A DNA stretch of 35,589 bases from Xanthomonas melonis (GTDB taxonomy: Bacteria; Pseudomonadota; Gammaproteobacteria; Xanthomonadales; Xanthomonadaceae): NCBI RefSeq assembly GCF_020783655.1, contig NZ_JAJGQH010000025.1, positions 1 to 35,589 on the forward strand. The letters run 5' to 3'. Of this stretch, positions 1 to 9,224 are shown piece after piece (the first letter of the stretch is position 1; each line of letters opens with the position of its first letter). The translations under genes and the position numbers were made by a program. The notes under the pieces are model-generated. The model saw only the letters and a list, made by a program, of their open reading frames with translations, was not told where the DNA came from and did no database searches.

Positions 1-119
1 ACCTTGGCCGACACCGACACGATCGCCGACCACTGCGACGCGTACCCGCCCTGGTGCTCCAGCACCATCTTCACCGATCGCTCCCGGACCTCTGGGGAAA
101 ACTTGCTTGCTCTGCTCAT
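1..119 (-). CDS. IS3-family transposase OrfA, N-terminal part
   Basis: This is the start of OrfA, the helix-turn-helix DNA-binding subunit of an IS3-family transposase, cut by the window edge after 39 residues. The translation begins MSRASKFSPEVRERSVKMVL, followed by EHQGGYASQWSAIVSVSAK, typical of the N-terminus of such proteins (a basic start and a first helix that reads the terminal repeats). The ATG is at 119 and the terminal repeat is 50 nt upstream, as expected for a compact element. The same start codon and first eight residues recur at 35564 on the other strand. The family call rests on the sequence pattern and the terminal repeat; the OrfB part with its DDE residues is not in view. 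Confidence 0.8.
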   Translation of the reverse strand, partial: MSRASKFSPEVRERSVKMVLEHQGGYASQWSAIVSVSAK

Positions 120-169
120 GGCTCCATCTTCTCAAGTAATGGAGCCTCCGGGGTTCCCGGGGCGGTTCA
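1..169 (-). mobile_element. IS3-family insertion sequence, left end only
   Basis: This is the outer end of an insertion sequence that runs off the left edge of the window. Its tip, read on the minus strand from 169, begins TGAACCGCCCCGGG, the TG start usual for IS3-family elements, and the first 76 bases are identical to 35514-35589 on the plus strand. The transposase start (119) lies 50 nt inside the tip. The two copies therefore face outward from the window, in inverted orientation. Only the 5' part is visible, so the subgroup and intactness cannot be judged. Confidence 0.85.
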
Positions 170-481
170 AGGCGCGTTGTTCGGATGATGAGCTTCCAGT
201 TGGCTTCTCAATCGAAGCCAAGCAACAGGCAAGCCTTGAACAAGGCGATCTCAAACTTCTCGGCGTCCCAAGGCAAACTCAGGTTTTGACCCGGCCACCG
301 ACCGCCATCCTGGTGCGGTGTTCGCGCCGGTTGCGTGACCCTAGGCGGCATGGCTGCCGCCTAGGAGCCTCCACGGATGGATTCACGGCGTGTCCCGCAA
401 GCGGCAAGGGCACCGCGCCCTCGACTCACCAGGCGTTCGATTCAAGCATCTGCACCCGGGCCGCTACGACATCTCACGCAA
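170..481. other. Intergenic stretch between IS end and chemoreceptor
   Basis: No supported gene lies here. On the minus strand, positions about 286-208 stay open and would read LSLPWDAEKFEIALFKACLL then LGFD and a stop, without a convincing start codon or a family I recognise; it may be a fragment left by the IS insertion. A perfect inverted repeat lies at 340-365. The remaining bases look like ordinary Xanthomonas spacer DNA downstream of the chemoreceptor gene. Confidence 0.5.
340..365. repeat. Perfect 11-bp inverted repeat (hairpin)
   Basis: The arm CCTAGGCGGCA (340-350) is followed by the 4-nt loop TGGC and the exact reverse complement TGCCGCCTAGG (355-365). It lies 117 nt beyond the stop of the chemoreceptor gene, on the transcript's 3' side. 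There is no run of T on either side, so it is not a classic intrinsic terminator. It could be a transcript-end hairpin or part of a dispersed intergenic repeat. Confidence 0.6.
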
Positions 482-2599
482 TCACGCCGCAGCCGCCAAC
501 CGCGGCCGGCGCACATCCAGCCGGAACACTGCCACCGCTTCGCTCAGTTCCACCGCCTGCTCTTCCATTGCGCGCGCGGCAGCGGAGGCCTCTTCCACCA
601 GCGCGGCATTGCGCTGGGTGGTTTCGTCCATGTCGTTGACGGTGCGCGCCACCTGTTCGATCCCGGCCGACTGTTCGCGCGAGGCGGCGGAGATCTCCGC
701 GATCAGGGTGGTGACCTGCTGTACCGATTGCACGATGTCCTGCATCGTGCGCCCGGCCTGATCCACGCGTGCACTGCCGCGCTCGACGCTCTCCACCGAG
801 GCTTGGATCAACTGCTTGACCTCCCTGGCGGCACCAGCCGAGCGTTGTGCCAGCGCGCGCACTTCCGAGGCCACCACGGCAAAGCCACGCCCCTGTTCGC
901 CGGCACGCGCCGCTTCCACCGCCGCGTTCAAGGCCAGGATGTTGGTCTGGAACGCGATACCGTCGATGACGCTGATGATCTCTGCGATCTTCCGGGACGA
1001 GCCTTCGATCTCGCCCATGGTGTCGACCACGCTGGCGACCATCTCGCCGCCGCGGCCGGCGATTTCGGCCGCCGCCTGAGCGCCACGGCTGGCCTGCTGC
1101 GCGGTCTCGGAATTCTGTCGCACGGTGGAGGTCAACTCCTCCATCGAGGCAGCGGTTTCCTCCAGATTCGCGGCCTGCTGTTCGGTGCGCTGGGCGAGGT
1201 CGTTGTTGCCGGCGGCGATTTCCGCCGACGCGGTGCGGATGGTCTGCGCCGCCAGCGTGATGTCGCCAACGATGTCGGTCAGGCGCTGCACGGTGGCATT
1301 GGCGTCGTCGCGCATCCGCGCAAACACGCCCTGCTGATCGCCATGCATGCGCGCAGTCAGATCGCCGTCGGCGATGGCCTTGAGCAATTGCGACAACTCG
1401 GCCAGGTTGTGGTCCACGTTCTGCATCAACCCATTGAGACCGCTCACCATGCCGCGAAACTCGAATTGATAGGCATCGGCGTTGCCGCGGGTGGCAAAGT
1501 CGCCGGCGGCCGCGGCATCGACCAGGCCGCGGATTTCGCCGTTGATTGCGGCCAGATTGCGCTTGGTGGTGTCCATCGCCTCGGTAATCTGCGCTTTCTC
1601 GCCCGGCAGGCGTGGCATGTCCACCGACATGTCGCCCACCGCGTAGTGCTGCATCACCTGCAGCATGGTGCCGATCAGGTCCACTTGCGCACCGATCAAA
1701 CCATTGGTGTCGTCGACCATGCGCCCGTAAGCGCCCGGAAACACCTGCGCATCCATGCGATAGCTCATCTGCCCGGCCTCGTGGCGCTGCGCCATGTCGG
1801 CCTGCGCGGTGGAAACGTCGGTGAGCGTGGTGACGACCTGACCCATGGCCTGGCCCAGCAGGCCGATTTCATCGCGATTGCTGACCGTCGCACGCGCCGA
1901 CAGGTCGCCCGCTGCCACCAGACGTGCGGCATGCGCGACATTCTCGATCGGACGCACGATCGAACGCCGGATCCACCAGCCCAGCGCCGCCACCAGGCAC
2001 ACCGCCGCAACGATGGTGGCGACTGCCGAGTACACCAGTTTGTGCTGCGCCGACTGCGAGCTGGCCAGCACTGCCGCATCGGCCAGCACCTTGCTGCGCT
2101 TGACCAGCGCTTCGAGCGTGTTGCTGGGCGCGCGATCCTGGCCCTTGACCAGTTGGTCGCCCACCTGGGTGTCGTACCCGGCCGCGGCGAATTTGCCCAA
2201 TGCCGCTTCGTAGTTGGCCTGCAGGCCCAGGTGGGCGGTGGCGAAATCCTGCGCCAGCGAGCGCACCTGCGGATCCTTGGCCTGACTGGCCAGCGCTTCG
2301 GTACTGGCCTGCACCTTCCTGCCCTGCTCGCGGAAGGCGCTCAAGTGCTTGTCCAGTTGCGCCGGATCGCGCCCGCGGATCAGCACGTTCTTCCATTCCT
2401 GCACCTGCAGGCGGAAGTTGCGGGTGATTTCTTCGCTGGCGGAGGCCTGTGCGACCTCCGCCGGCACCTTGCCCGACAGACTCAGCCAGGCCGTGCCCAG
2501 ACCGCCGAGCGCGCACAACAGGATGACGCACAGGCCCAGCGCAAGTGCGCCCAGCAGTTTGCTTTGCAGGCTGACGAACTTCGGCATGGAGGCGGACAT
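482..2599 (-). CDS. Methyl-accepting chemotaxis protein with several HAMP-like repeats
   Basis: This is a 705-residue chemoreceptor that would sense a ligand at the inner membrane and control the CheA kinase. A first membrane segment lies at about residues 15-37, then a periplasmic helical sensor of roughly 150 residues, then a second membrane segment at about 186-210 ending [12 protein letters not shown] canonical HAMP linker follows. After it come further HAMP-like units, each with a GD step ([30 protein letters not shown]), before the long signalling coiled coil. The hairpin tip, with [20 protein letters not shown], is at about 540. The C-terminus is LAAAA, with no CheR-docking pentapeptide. 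I chose the ATG at 2599 because the upstream part of the open frame is not receptor-like; an ATG at 2587 is an alternative. It is divergent from hrpB, with 180 nt between starts. The ligand is unknown. Confidence 0.92.
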   Translation of the reverse strand: MSASMPKFVSLQSKLLGALALGLCVILLCALGGLGTAWLSLSGKVPAEVAQASASEEITRNFRLQVQEWKNVLIRGRDPAQLDKHLSAFREQGRKVQASTEALASQAKDPQVRSLAQDFATAHLGLQANYEAALGKFAAAGYDTQVGDQLVKGQDRAPSNTLEALVKRSKVLADAAVLASSQSAQHKLVYSAVATIVAAVCLVAALGWWIRRSIVRPIENVAHAARLVAAGDLSARATVSNRDEIGLLGQAMGQVVTTLTDVSTAQADMAQRHEAGQMSYRMDAQVFPGAYGRMVDDTNGLIGAQVDLIGTMLQVMQHYAVGDMSVDMPRLPGEKAQITEAMDTTKRNLAAINGEIRGLVDAAAAGDFATRGNADAYQFEFRGMVSGLNGLMQNVDHNLAELSQLLKAIADGDLTARMHGDQQGVFARMRDDANATVQRLTDIVGDITLAAQTIRTASAEIAAGNNDLAQRTEQQAANLEETAASMEELTSTVRQNSETAQQASRGAQAAAEIAGRGGEMVASVVDTMGEIEGSSRKIAEIISVIDGIAFQTNILALNAAVEAARAGEQGRGFAVVASEVRALAQRSAGAAREVKQLIQASVESVERGSARVDQAGRTMQDIVQSVQQVTTLIAEISAASREQSAGIEQVARTVNDMDETTQRNAALVEEASAAARAMEEQAVELSEAVAVFRLDVRRPRLAAAA

Positions 2600-2779
2600 C
2601 GGGAATCCAGTCGTATGGGATATGCGGGTTATCGACGATTTGGCGACAGTCTGAAGCGCCCCCCGGCATCGCAGGCCGCGCCGTTGGCCCGCACAAGCTG
2701 GCTCTTCCTTGCCTTCCACACCCGTCATCGCAGCGCCCGACCATCGTGCCGATGGCACGCAGGCCGTATCCTCCCGCGC

Positions 2780-5281
2780 ATGAACGACCCCGCTTTTCCC
2801 ATCTCAGCGCTGCTGCCGCAGCTGCGCGACAGCCTGATCGCTCACCCGCGCCTGGTACTCGAGGCCCCACCGGGCGCCGGCAAGACCACGCAGGTGCCAT
2901 TGGCGCTGCTGGATGCGCCATGGCTGGCCGGACGCAGGATCGTGATGCTGGAACCACGTCGTGTCGCCGCGCGCAGCGCTGCGCTGTTCATGGCGCGCCA
3001 GCTCGGCGAGACGGTCGGCGAGACGGTGGGTTACCGCATTCGCTTCGAGAACAAGACCTCCGCGCGCACCCGCGTCGAGGTCGTCACCGAAGGCATCCTG
3101 ACCCGGATGATCCAGGACGATCCCATGCTGGAAGGGGTCGGCGCGCTGCTGTTCGACGAGTTCCACGAACGCCACCTGGCCGGCGATCTGGGCCTGGCGC
3201 TGGCGCTGGACGTGCAGGCGCAGGTGCGCGAGGACCTGCGTATCGTGGCGATGTCGGCCACGCTGGATGGCGAGCACCTGGCCGGCTTCCTGGATGCGCC
3301 GCGGCTCAGCAGCGCCGGGCGCAGCTTCCCGGTGGAGATCGCGCACTTCCCGGCGCGCCGCGACGAGACGCTGGAGCCGCAGGCGCGGCGTGCGGTGGAA
3401 CATGCGCTGGCCACCCATCCCGGCGATGTGCTGGTGTTCCTGCCCGGCCAGCGCGAGATCGTACGGGTGCAAGCGGCCCTGGAGGATGTTCTCGACCCGG
3501 TCGTCCAGGTGCTGCCGCTGCACGGCGAGTTGTCGGTGGAGGCGCAAGGCCAGGTGCTGCAGCCCGACCCGCATGGCCATCGCCGCGTGGTGCTCGCCAC
3601 CAACGTGGCCGAGTCCTCGGTCACGCTGCCGGGCGTGCGCGTGGTGATCGACAGCGGCCAGGCGCGCGAACCGCACTACGATCCCAATAGCGGATTCTCC
3701 CGGCTGGATGTGGTGACCATCGCACAGGCCTCGGCCGATCAGCGCGCCGGCCGCGCCGGACGCGTGGCCAGCGGCTGGGCGTACCGGCTGTGGCCGCAGT
3801 CGCAGCGGCTGGAACCACAACGGCGCGCCGAGATCACCCAGGTCGAGTTGGCCGGCCTGGCGCTGGAGCTGGCTGCCTGGGGCAGCGATGCGCTGCGCTT
3901 CGTCGATGCACCGCCGGTCGGTGCGCTGGCCGCTGCGCGCGAATTGCTGCAACGGCTGGGCGCCCTCGCCGAAGGTGGCGGCATCACCGCACTCGGCCGC
4001 CGCATGCTGGCGCTGGGCACGCACCCGCGCCTGGCGGCGATGCTGGCCCAGGCCGGCGCCGCGCCGCGGTTGGCCTTGGCCTGCGACCTGGCTGCGCTGC
4101 TGGAAGCACGCGACCCGTTGCGCCAGGGGGGCGATGGCCTGGCCGCGCGCTGGCGGGCGCTGGCCGCGTTTCGCCAGGGTCGCAGCGGGCCAGACGCCCA
4201 TCGCAGCGGCCTGGCTGCGATCGACAGCGCCACCAAGCAATGGCGCCGCCGGCTGCGCTGCGACACGGCACCACCCTCCAGCGTGGAGGCGCATGCCCTG
4301 GGCGACCTGCTGTCGCATGCCTTTCCGGACCGCATCGCCGCCCGCCACCCCGCCGACCCGCTGCGCTATCTGCTCGCCAACGGCCGCAGCGCGCGCCTGT
4401 TCGATCACAGCGACCTGCGCGGCGAGCCCTGGCTGGTGGCCAGCGAGCTGCGCTACGAAGCCAAGGATGCGCTGCTGCTGCGGGCCGCCCCCGTGGACGA
4501 GGCGTACCTACGCCGCAGCCTGCCCGACCGCTTCGTGCAGCAGGACGTGGTGCTGTGGGACGCGGACAAGCGCGCCCTGGTCGCACGCCGGCAATCCAGC
4601 TTCGACCGCATCGTGCTCGACAGCCGACCCGCCGGCCGTGTCGATCCGGCACAGGCAGCCGGCGCGCTCACCGATGCGGTGCGCCAGCTCGGCCTGGAGG
4701 CCTTGCCCTGGACCGATACCCTGCAGCAGTGGCGTGCGCGCCTGCTGTCGCTGCGCACGTGGATGCCCGAGCTGGCGTTGCCCGATCTGTCCGACACCGC
4801 GCTGCTGGCGACACTGGACGACTGGCTGCGCCCGGCCTTCGCCGGCAAGACGCGGCTGGACGCGCTGGACGAAGCCGGCCTGGGCGAAGCCCTCAAGGCT
4901 GCGTTGGCGTGGGAACATCGGCAGGCCATCGATCGCCTTGCGCCCACGCGTGTGAGCGTGCCCTCGGGCATGGAACGCCAGATCAGCTACGCGCTGGACC
5001 ACGCCGGGCAGCCGCTGCCACCGGTGCTGGCGGTCAAGCTGCAGGAATTGTTCGGTCTGGCCGAAACCCCGCGTATCGCCGACGGCCGCATCCCTCTCAC
5101 GCTGCACCTGCTCTCACCGGGCGGCCGCCCGTTGCAGGTCACGCAGGATCTGAAGAGTTTCTGGGCGACGACCTATCCGGACGTCAGGAAGGAAATGAAG
5201 GGGCGGTATCCGCGGCATCCCTGGCCGGACGATCCGTGGACTGCGTCCGCCACCCATCGCGCAAAACCACGCGGCACCTGA
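2780..5281 (+). CDS. hrpB: ATP-dependent DEAH-box helicase HrpB
   Basis: This is an 833-residue helicase of the DEAH/RHA group, the usual length for HrpB. Walker A, PPGAGKTT, is at about 30-37. Motif II is DEFH at 126-129, the HrpB variant of DEAH, inside [10 protein letters not shown]. Motif III, SAT, is near 159 and motif [10 protein letters not shown], is at 321-328. A long C-terminal region that includes the HrpB-specific domain follows and ends [12 protein letters not shown] before a short basic tail. The reading frame stays open far upstream across the antisense of the chemoreceptor, but the family homology begins at [15 protein letters not shown], so the ATG at 2780 is chosen. Its cellular RNA target is poorly defined in the family. 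It must not be confused with the type III secretion gene also called hrpB. Confidence 0.95.
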   Translation: MNDPAFPISALLPQLRDSLIAHPRLVLEAPPGAGKTTQVPLALLDAPWLAGRRIVMLEPRRVAARSAALFMARQLGETVGETVGYRIRFENKTSARTRVEVVTEGILTRMIQDDPMLEGVGALLFDEFHERHLAGDLGLALALDVQAQVREDLRIVAMSATLDGEHLAGFLDAPRLSSAGRSFPVEIAHFPARRDETLEPQARRAVEHALATHPGDVLVFLPGQREIVRVQAALEDVLDPVVQVLPLHGELSVEAQGQVLQPDPHGHRRVVLATNVAESSVTLPGVRVVIDSGQAREPHYDPNSGFSRLDVVTIAQASADQRAGRAGRVASGWAYRLWPQSQRLEPQRRAEITQVELAGLALELAAWGSDALRFVDAPPVGALAAARELLQRLGALAEGGGITALGRRMLALGTHPRLAAMLAQAGAAPRLALACDLAALLEARDPLRQGGDGLAARWRALAAFRQGRSGPDAHRSGLAAIDSATKQWRRRLRCDTAPPSSVEAHALGDLLSHAFPDRIAARHPADPLRYLLANGRSARLFDHSDLRGEPWLVASELRYEAKDALLLRAAPVDEAYLRRSLPDRFVQQDVVLWDADKRALVARRQSSFDRIVLDSRPAGRVDPAQAAGALTDAVRQLGLEALPWTDTLQQWRARLLSLRTWMPELALPDLSDTALLATLDDWLRPAFAGKTRLDALDEAGLGEALKAALAWEHRQAIDRLAPTRVSVPSGMERQISYALDHAGQPLPPVLAVKLQELFGLAETPRIADGRIPLTLHLLSPGGRPLQVTQDLKSFWATTYPDVRKEMKGRYPRHPWPDDPWTASATHRAKPRGT

Positions 5282-5287
5282 TGTGAG

Positions 5288-5315
5288 CCCCTCTCTCGTC
5301 GGGAGAGATAAGGGG
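5288..5315 (+). terminator. Hairpin just after hrpB, possible terminator
   Basis: CCCC-TCTCTC pairs with GAGAGA-taa-GGGG around the loop GTCGG, beginning 6 nt after the hrpB stop codon. There is no T-tract after it (the next bases are TTGGGACGAGG). The same motif type, a CCCCTCTC stem followed by a G-rich stretch, is common between Xanthomonas genes from memory, so this may be a dispersed intergenic element acting as a transcript end. That link is inference. Confidence 0.45.
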
Positions 5316-5471
5316 TTGGGACGAGGGTGCGAATGGGAGGCGGTGGAGCAGACAGCCTCGCCCCGCATCATTACTTAACCGCAACCCAAACAAGCCCGAG
5401 CACCGCTAACACCGTCTATACGCAATAGCCCACAGACTGCGCACCACGTACTCAGAAAGGAAACGCCCCCA

Positions 5472-5903
5472 ATGAGCAAGCTGACTGTCATCACCGAACG
5501 CGCCCTGGAGCGTGCCCTGGAACTGGCAGGCAATGCCGGCGACCATCTGCGGCATGCCGCCTCCAATGCAGGCGATCAGGCTCGCCACGCAGGTCATAGC
5601 CTGCGCAGCTTCGGCCCCGGCGCCAGTGAGTGGCTCAAGACGGGCGCTGCCTTGGGCGCCGTGCGCACCGGCGGCAAAGTCGCCACCAGACTGGTCAAGC
5701 GTAACCCCGCCGTGACGGTGGCCGCTGCGGTCGCCGGCCTGGGCTTGATCGGTTATGCGGTGTACCGCAAGCGTCAGCGCGATCAACAGGTGCTCGGCGG
5801 CAACGTCCATCGTCTGGACCGCGAACACGCCGGCAACGCCAACGCCCGCCGCGCGGCCTATCAACGCCGCAATGCAGTGACGCCGAGCGACGGCATCGAG
5901 TAA
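5472..5903 (+). CDS. Small single-span membrane protein, unknown function
   Basis: This is a 143-residue protein that I cannot assign to a named family. The N-terminal half is rich in alanine, histidine and acidic/basic pairs and looks helical and amphipathic (ALERALELAGNAGDHLRHAA). One clear hydrophobic segment follows at about residues 80-97 (VTVAAAVAGLGLIGYAVY), then a basic stretch YRKRQRDQQ, suggesting that the C-terminus stays in the cytoplasm. The ATG at 5472 is preceded by GAAAGGAAACGCC, a good ribosome-binding site. It stands alone between hrpB and the region before rluE. The layout resembles small envelope-stress proteins, but that is only a resemblance. Confidence 0.75.
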   Translation: MSKLTVITERALERALELAGNAGDHLRHAASNAGDQARHAGHSLRSFGPGASEWLKTGAALGAVRTGGKVATRLVKRNPAVTVAAAVAGLGLIGYAVYRKRQRDQQVLGGNVHRLDREHAGNANARRAAYQRRNAVTPSDGIE

Positions 5904-6343
5904 GCCCTGCAGGTCGTTCTATTTGTCCGGATTCGGGAGTAGGCATTCGGGATTCGCAAAGGCGGGTCCTGCCTACGGCCCGATGCAATGCCGAACAGCT
6001 TTGGCGATTCATGCTCTAGCCGCATTCTTTTGGGGTCTCGCCAGGTGGCCCCCAGCCCAATCGTGGCCCTGCACGCGCTCTCTCGCGCCGGTCCCGTCGC
6101 CTCCCGATGTCCGGCGTCGGCCTCCGCTGGCGCTGTCACCTAGCTTCGAACGAAACCGCGCATCGCCTGCTCCCAGTGGCGCAAGCGGTGCGCGTCGGCC
6201 GTTGCAGTATCGAGACCCACGGCAGGCCTCCATCCGCCGATCGACGGAGCGATCAGGGCACACCCGCAGATCGCGCCAGTTCGCCCCTGTCGCAAGCGAC
6301 AGCGGCGCAGCCTCGCGCACGTGCAGCGTTGGCGCGCCGCCGC
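5904..6343. other. 440-nt non-coding stretch
   Basis: I see no credible gene here. The only pattern is the octamer ATTCGGGA repeated at 5931-5938 and 5945-5952 (14-nt period), the kind of short direct repeat often found in Xanthomonas spacers. Open frames that cross this stretch are continuations of antisense frames of rluE. Confidence 0.5.
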
Positions 6344-6922
6344 TCAGCGGCGTGCGCGGGGCGGCCGTGGCAAGGGGCTGCCCTCCTGACGCCATTGACC
6401 GGGGGCCAGGGTGTCCAGGCTCCACCCACCGATGGCCACGCGCACCAGTCGCAACGTGGGCAGGCCGACTGCGGCGGTCATGCGCCGCACCTGGCGGTTG
6501 CGGCCCTCGCTGATCTGCACTTCCAGCCAGGCATCGGGCACGGTCTTGCGCGCGCGGACCGGCGGATCGCGTGGCCACAGGGTCGGCACGGGATCGAGCC
6601 GGCGGATCACTGCGGGGCGGGTCGGGCCGTCGTTGAGCAAGACACCCTGGCGCAATACCTGCAGTTGCGCTTCCTGCGGATCGCCTTCCACCTGCACCCA
6701 ATACGTCTTGGGCTGCTTGTGGCGCGGGTCGGTCAGCCGATGCGCCAGTGCGCCATCGTCGGTCAATAGCAACAGCCCTTCGCTGTCGTGATCCAGGCGG
6801 CCGGCCGCGTAAACATCCGCAGGCAGGCCGAACTCGGCCAGCGTCCGCCTGGGCGGCTGCGAGCGATCGCTGAACTGCGACAACACGCCATAGGGTTTGT
6901 TCAACAGCACCAACATGGACAT
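6344..6922 (-). CDS. rluE: 23S rRNA pseudouridine synthase RluE
   Basis: This 192-residue enzyme is of the RsuA/RluB/E/F family, which in E. coli converts U2457 of 23S rRNA to pseudouridine. It lacks the N-terminal S4 domain, as RluE does, and starts almost directly with the catalytic core, LLNKPYGVLSQF. The catalytic aspartate sits in GRLDHDSEGLLLLTDDG, and RNRQVRRMTAAVG is the conserved late motif for RNA contact. The C-terminus ends in a basic tail PRPPRARR. Two in-frame ATGs compete (6922 and 6916); no strong ribosome-binding site decides between them. It is probably transcribed alone. Family assignment is firm; the exact target base is inferred from E. coli. Confidence 0.9.
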   Translation of the reverse strand: MSMLVLLNKPYGVLSQFSDRSQPPRRTLAEFGLPADVYAAGRLDHDSEGLLLLTDDGALAHRLTDPRHKQPKTYWVQVEGDPQEAQLQVLRQGVLLNDGPTRPAVIRRLDPVPTLWPRDPPVRARKTVPDAWLEVQISEGRNRQVRRMTAAVGLPTLRLVRVAIGGWSLDTLAPGQWRQEGSPLPRPPRARR

Positions 6923-7048
6923 CCTGTTGCGAACACCGCATGCGGCGATGGAGTGGATCCCTTACCACGCATTCGACGCAGACAACGCCGACATGGCGCG
7001 AAAGCGCCAGGCCAGCAGCGTTATCGACGCGTGTCGCGCGCCGGAACT

Positions 7049-7076
7049 CCCGCATGCCGCCGCAGCGGCATGCGGG
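7049..7076 (-). terminator. Strong 12-bp hairpin after the methyltransferase gene
   Basis: CCCGCATGCCGC (7049-7060), the loop CGCA and GCGGCATGCGGG (7065-7076) form a perfect 12-bp stem 7 nt after the stop of the minus-strand methyltransferase gene. No T-run follows in that direction. It probably marks the transcript end or protects the 3' end. Confidence 0.6.
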
Positions 7077-7083
7077 CACAGCG

Positions 7084-7938
7084 TCATTGCTTGACGAACT
7101 TCAGCGTCATGCGGTCGCTCTCGCCGATCGCCTTGTACTTGGCATCGTCGGCGGCATCGTGGCTATTGCTCGGTGGCAATGTCCACACGCCACCCGGGTA
7201 GTCCTTGGTGTCGCGCGGATTGGCATTGACCTCGCTCTTGCCGGCCAGCTTGAAGCCGGCTGCCTCGGCCATCGCGATCACCTGTGCCTGGCCCACGTAG
7301 CCGCTCTTGTCGTCGGCCGGCACGTCGGCCTTGGCGCGATGCTCGACCACGCCGAGCACGCCGCCCGGCTTGAGGACCTTGTAGAAGCCGGCAAACATCG
7401 CCTCGGCATTGCCGGCCATGCGCCAGTTGTGCACGTTGCGGAAGGTCAGTACCAGATCGGCCGAGTTATCCACGCCGAACGAGGGTGCCTTGGGCACATA
7501 CGAAACGAACGAGGGCTTGCCGTATACCTCGGGCTTGGCCTTGAGCTTTTTTTCCAGCTCGTCGCGCGCACGCTGCGCATAGTCGCGCGCGCGGCCCTCG
7601 GGCACCGACGCGGGGTCGACCACGGCCGCCACGTACTTGCCCTTCTCGCGCAGGTAGGGCGCCAGGATCTCTGCATACCAGCCGCCGCCCGGGGTGATTT
7701 CGATGACGGTCTGGGTGGGCTTGATACCGAAGAACGCCAGCGTCTGGCCAGGATGCCGGTACGGGTCACGCTGCACATAGACGCGGTCGCGCCAGCTGCC
7801 GTCGACAGCTGCCTGCAGCGCTGCATCGGGCGCCGGCAGGCTTGCGCTATCGGCCGGTTTCATCGCCATCGCCAGCGGTGCGGTCATTGCCACCATCACG
7901 CTCATCACACCTGCACAGGCCAGCCTGTTGCGGATCAT
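7084..7938 (-). CDS. Exported class I SAM-methyltransferase-like protein (COG4798 type)
   Basis: This 284-residue protein has an N-terminal signal peptide (MIRNRLACAGVMSVMVAMTA, then a small-residue stretch ending near AMA at about 25). The mature part has a Rossmann methyltransferase fold: the SAM-binding loop is TVIEITPGGGWYAEILAPYL at about 78-97, followed by LVLTFRNVHNW and a post-loop strand VLKPGGVLGVVEHRA. This resembles the predicted-methyltransferase group COG4798, which carries signal peptides in many proteobacteria. No substrate is known. Because SAM is a cytoplasmic cofactor, a periplasmic location is puzzling. The ATG at 7938 has GAGGAGGGC upstream, a strong ribosome-binding site. 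It is divergent from the aldo/keto reductase at 8169. Confidence 0.85.
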   Translation of the reverse strand: MIRNRLACAGVMSVMVAMTAPLAMAMKPADSASLPAPDAALQAAVDGSWRDRVYVQRDPYRHPGQTLAFFGIKPTQTVIEITPGGGWYAEILAPYLREKGKYVAAVVDPASVPEGRARDYAQRARDELEKKLKAKPEVYGKPSFVSYVPKAPSFGVDNSADLVLTFRNVHNWRMAGNAEAMFAGFYKVLKPGGVLGVVEHRAKADVPADDKSGYVGQAQVIAMAEAAGFKLAGKSEVNANPRDTKDYPGGVWTLPPSNSHDAADDAKYKAIGESDRMTLKFVKQ

Positions 7939-8168
7939 CGCAGCGCCCTCCTCGAAAAAAGTAGCGCGAGCCTAGCATGCGGTTCGCCGTCTGCCATGTG
8001 CCCGCAGCGCACCGCAGACGCAGCATCCGCACGCGTGTGGCGGGCGACATGTTCAGATCCTGTGAGCCGGCGGTCGCGATCGGCGGAACGCTGAATCCAC
8101 ATCCATGTCACACGCAGCGACAACCTGCATGACTATCCTGTGGGCAGTTCGAACCAGGAGCATCCACC

Positions 8169-9134
8169 ATGACCCATTCCCGTGCATTGGGCCGCTCCGG
8201 CCTGCAGATCAAACCCATCGTCTTCGGCGGCAACGTGTTCGGATGGAGCGCCGATGAAGCGACGTCCTTCGCGTTGCTCGATGCCTTCGTCGATGCCGGC
8301 TTCAACCTGGTCGATACCGCCGACGCCTATTCGGGATGGGTACCGGGAAACCACGGCGGCGAATCGGAAACCATCATCGGTCGCTGGCTGGCGCGCAGCG
8401 GCAAGCGCGACAAGATCCTGATTGCGACCAAGGTCGCCAAGTGGAGCGAGCACCCCGGGTTGTCGCCGGACAACATCGCCGCAGCGGTCGACGACTCGCT
8501 GCGGCGCCTGCAGACCGATGTGATCGATCTGTACCAGGCGCACGAAGACGACGAGTCGATTCCGCTGGAAGCCACGCTGGCCGCATTCGGCCGCCTGATC
8601 GAACAAGGCAAGGTGCGCGCGATCGGTGCGTCCAACTACAGCGCCGCGCGCCTGCGCGATGCGCTGGATATCTCCGAGCAGTACACGCTTCCGCGCTACG
8701 AAAGCCTGCAGCCCGAATACAACCTCTACGACCGCACCGGATACGAAGCCGAGCTGGAGCCGCTGGTGCGCGAGCACGCGCTTGGGGTGATCAGTTATTA
8801 CTCGCTGGCCAGCGGCTTTCTCACCGGCAAGTACCGCAGCGCCGACGACGCCGGCAAGAGCAGCGCGCGCGGCGCGTCGGTGGTCAAGCAGTACGTCAAC
8901 CCGCGCGGCCTGCGCATCCTGCAGGCACTGGACGATGTAGCCGCCAGTCACAAGGCGACGCCTGCGCAGGTTGCACTGGCCTGGCTGATCGCACGTCCCA
9001 GTATCACCGCTCCGATCGTCAGCGCCACCAGCGTGGAGCAGCTGCACGACGTGCTGGCCGCCGCGCATCTGTCGTTGAGCGCAGAGCAGGTCGCGCAACT
9101 GGACGAGGCAAGCGCGGCAACCTTGGCAGGCTGA
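8169..9134 (+). CDS. Aldo/keto reductase
   Basis: This 321-residue NADPH-dependent reductase of the aldo/keto reductase superfamily would reduce aldehydes or ketones in the cytoplasm. The barrel starts GRSGLQIKPIVFGGNVFGW. The catalytic tetrad is visible as the Asp and Tyr in DTADAYS, the Lys in KVAKW and the His in YQAHEDD. The NADPH-binding end is seen in ARPSITAPIVSATSVEQL. The start has CAGGAGCATCCACC before it. It heads a same-strand group with the CurA-like reductase (90 nt on) and DkgB, which suggests a shared role against reactive carbonyls. The long acidic insert after the His (EDDESIPLE) places it nearer the YajO/MocA-like reductases than DkgB. The substrate cannot be read from the sequence. 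Confidence 0.92.
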   Translation: MTHSRALGRSGLQIKPIVFGGNVFGWSADEATSFALLDAFVDAGFNLVDTADAYSGWVPGNHGGESETIIGRWLARSGKRDKILIATKVAKWSEHPGLSPDNIAAAVDDSLRRLQTDVIDLYQAHEDDESIPLEATLAAFGRLIEQGKVRAIGASNYSAARLRDALDISEQYTLPRYESLQPEYNLYDRTGYEAELEPLVREHALGVISYYSLASGFLTGKYRSADDAGKSSARGASVVKQYVNPRGLRILQALDDVAASHKATPAQVALAWLIARPSITAPIVSATSVEQLHDVLAAAHLSLSAEQVAQLDEASAATLAG

Positions 9135-9224
9135 GGCCCCGACCGGCCCACACCATTCCCGCGCAGCCGCGCCGTCGGCTGCGTCTCCGCCGCGCATGCG
9201 CGGCTCCCCATGCGAGAACCCCCT

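Noticed and set aside
377..2779. Very long plus-strand open frame that would extend hrpB by about 800 codons at its 5' side.
   Set aside because: It runs antisense through the well-supported chemoreceptor gene and has no family pattern; helicase homology begins at 2780.
2780..5281. Reading hrpB as the type III secretion gene of the same name.
   Set aside because: The protein has the full set of DEAH-box helicase motifs and the helicase family length; no secretion genes are nearby.
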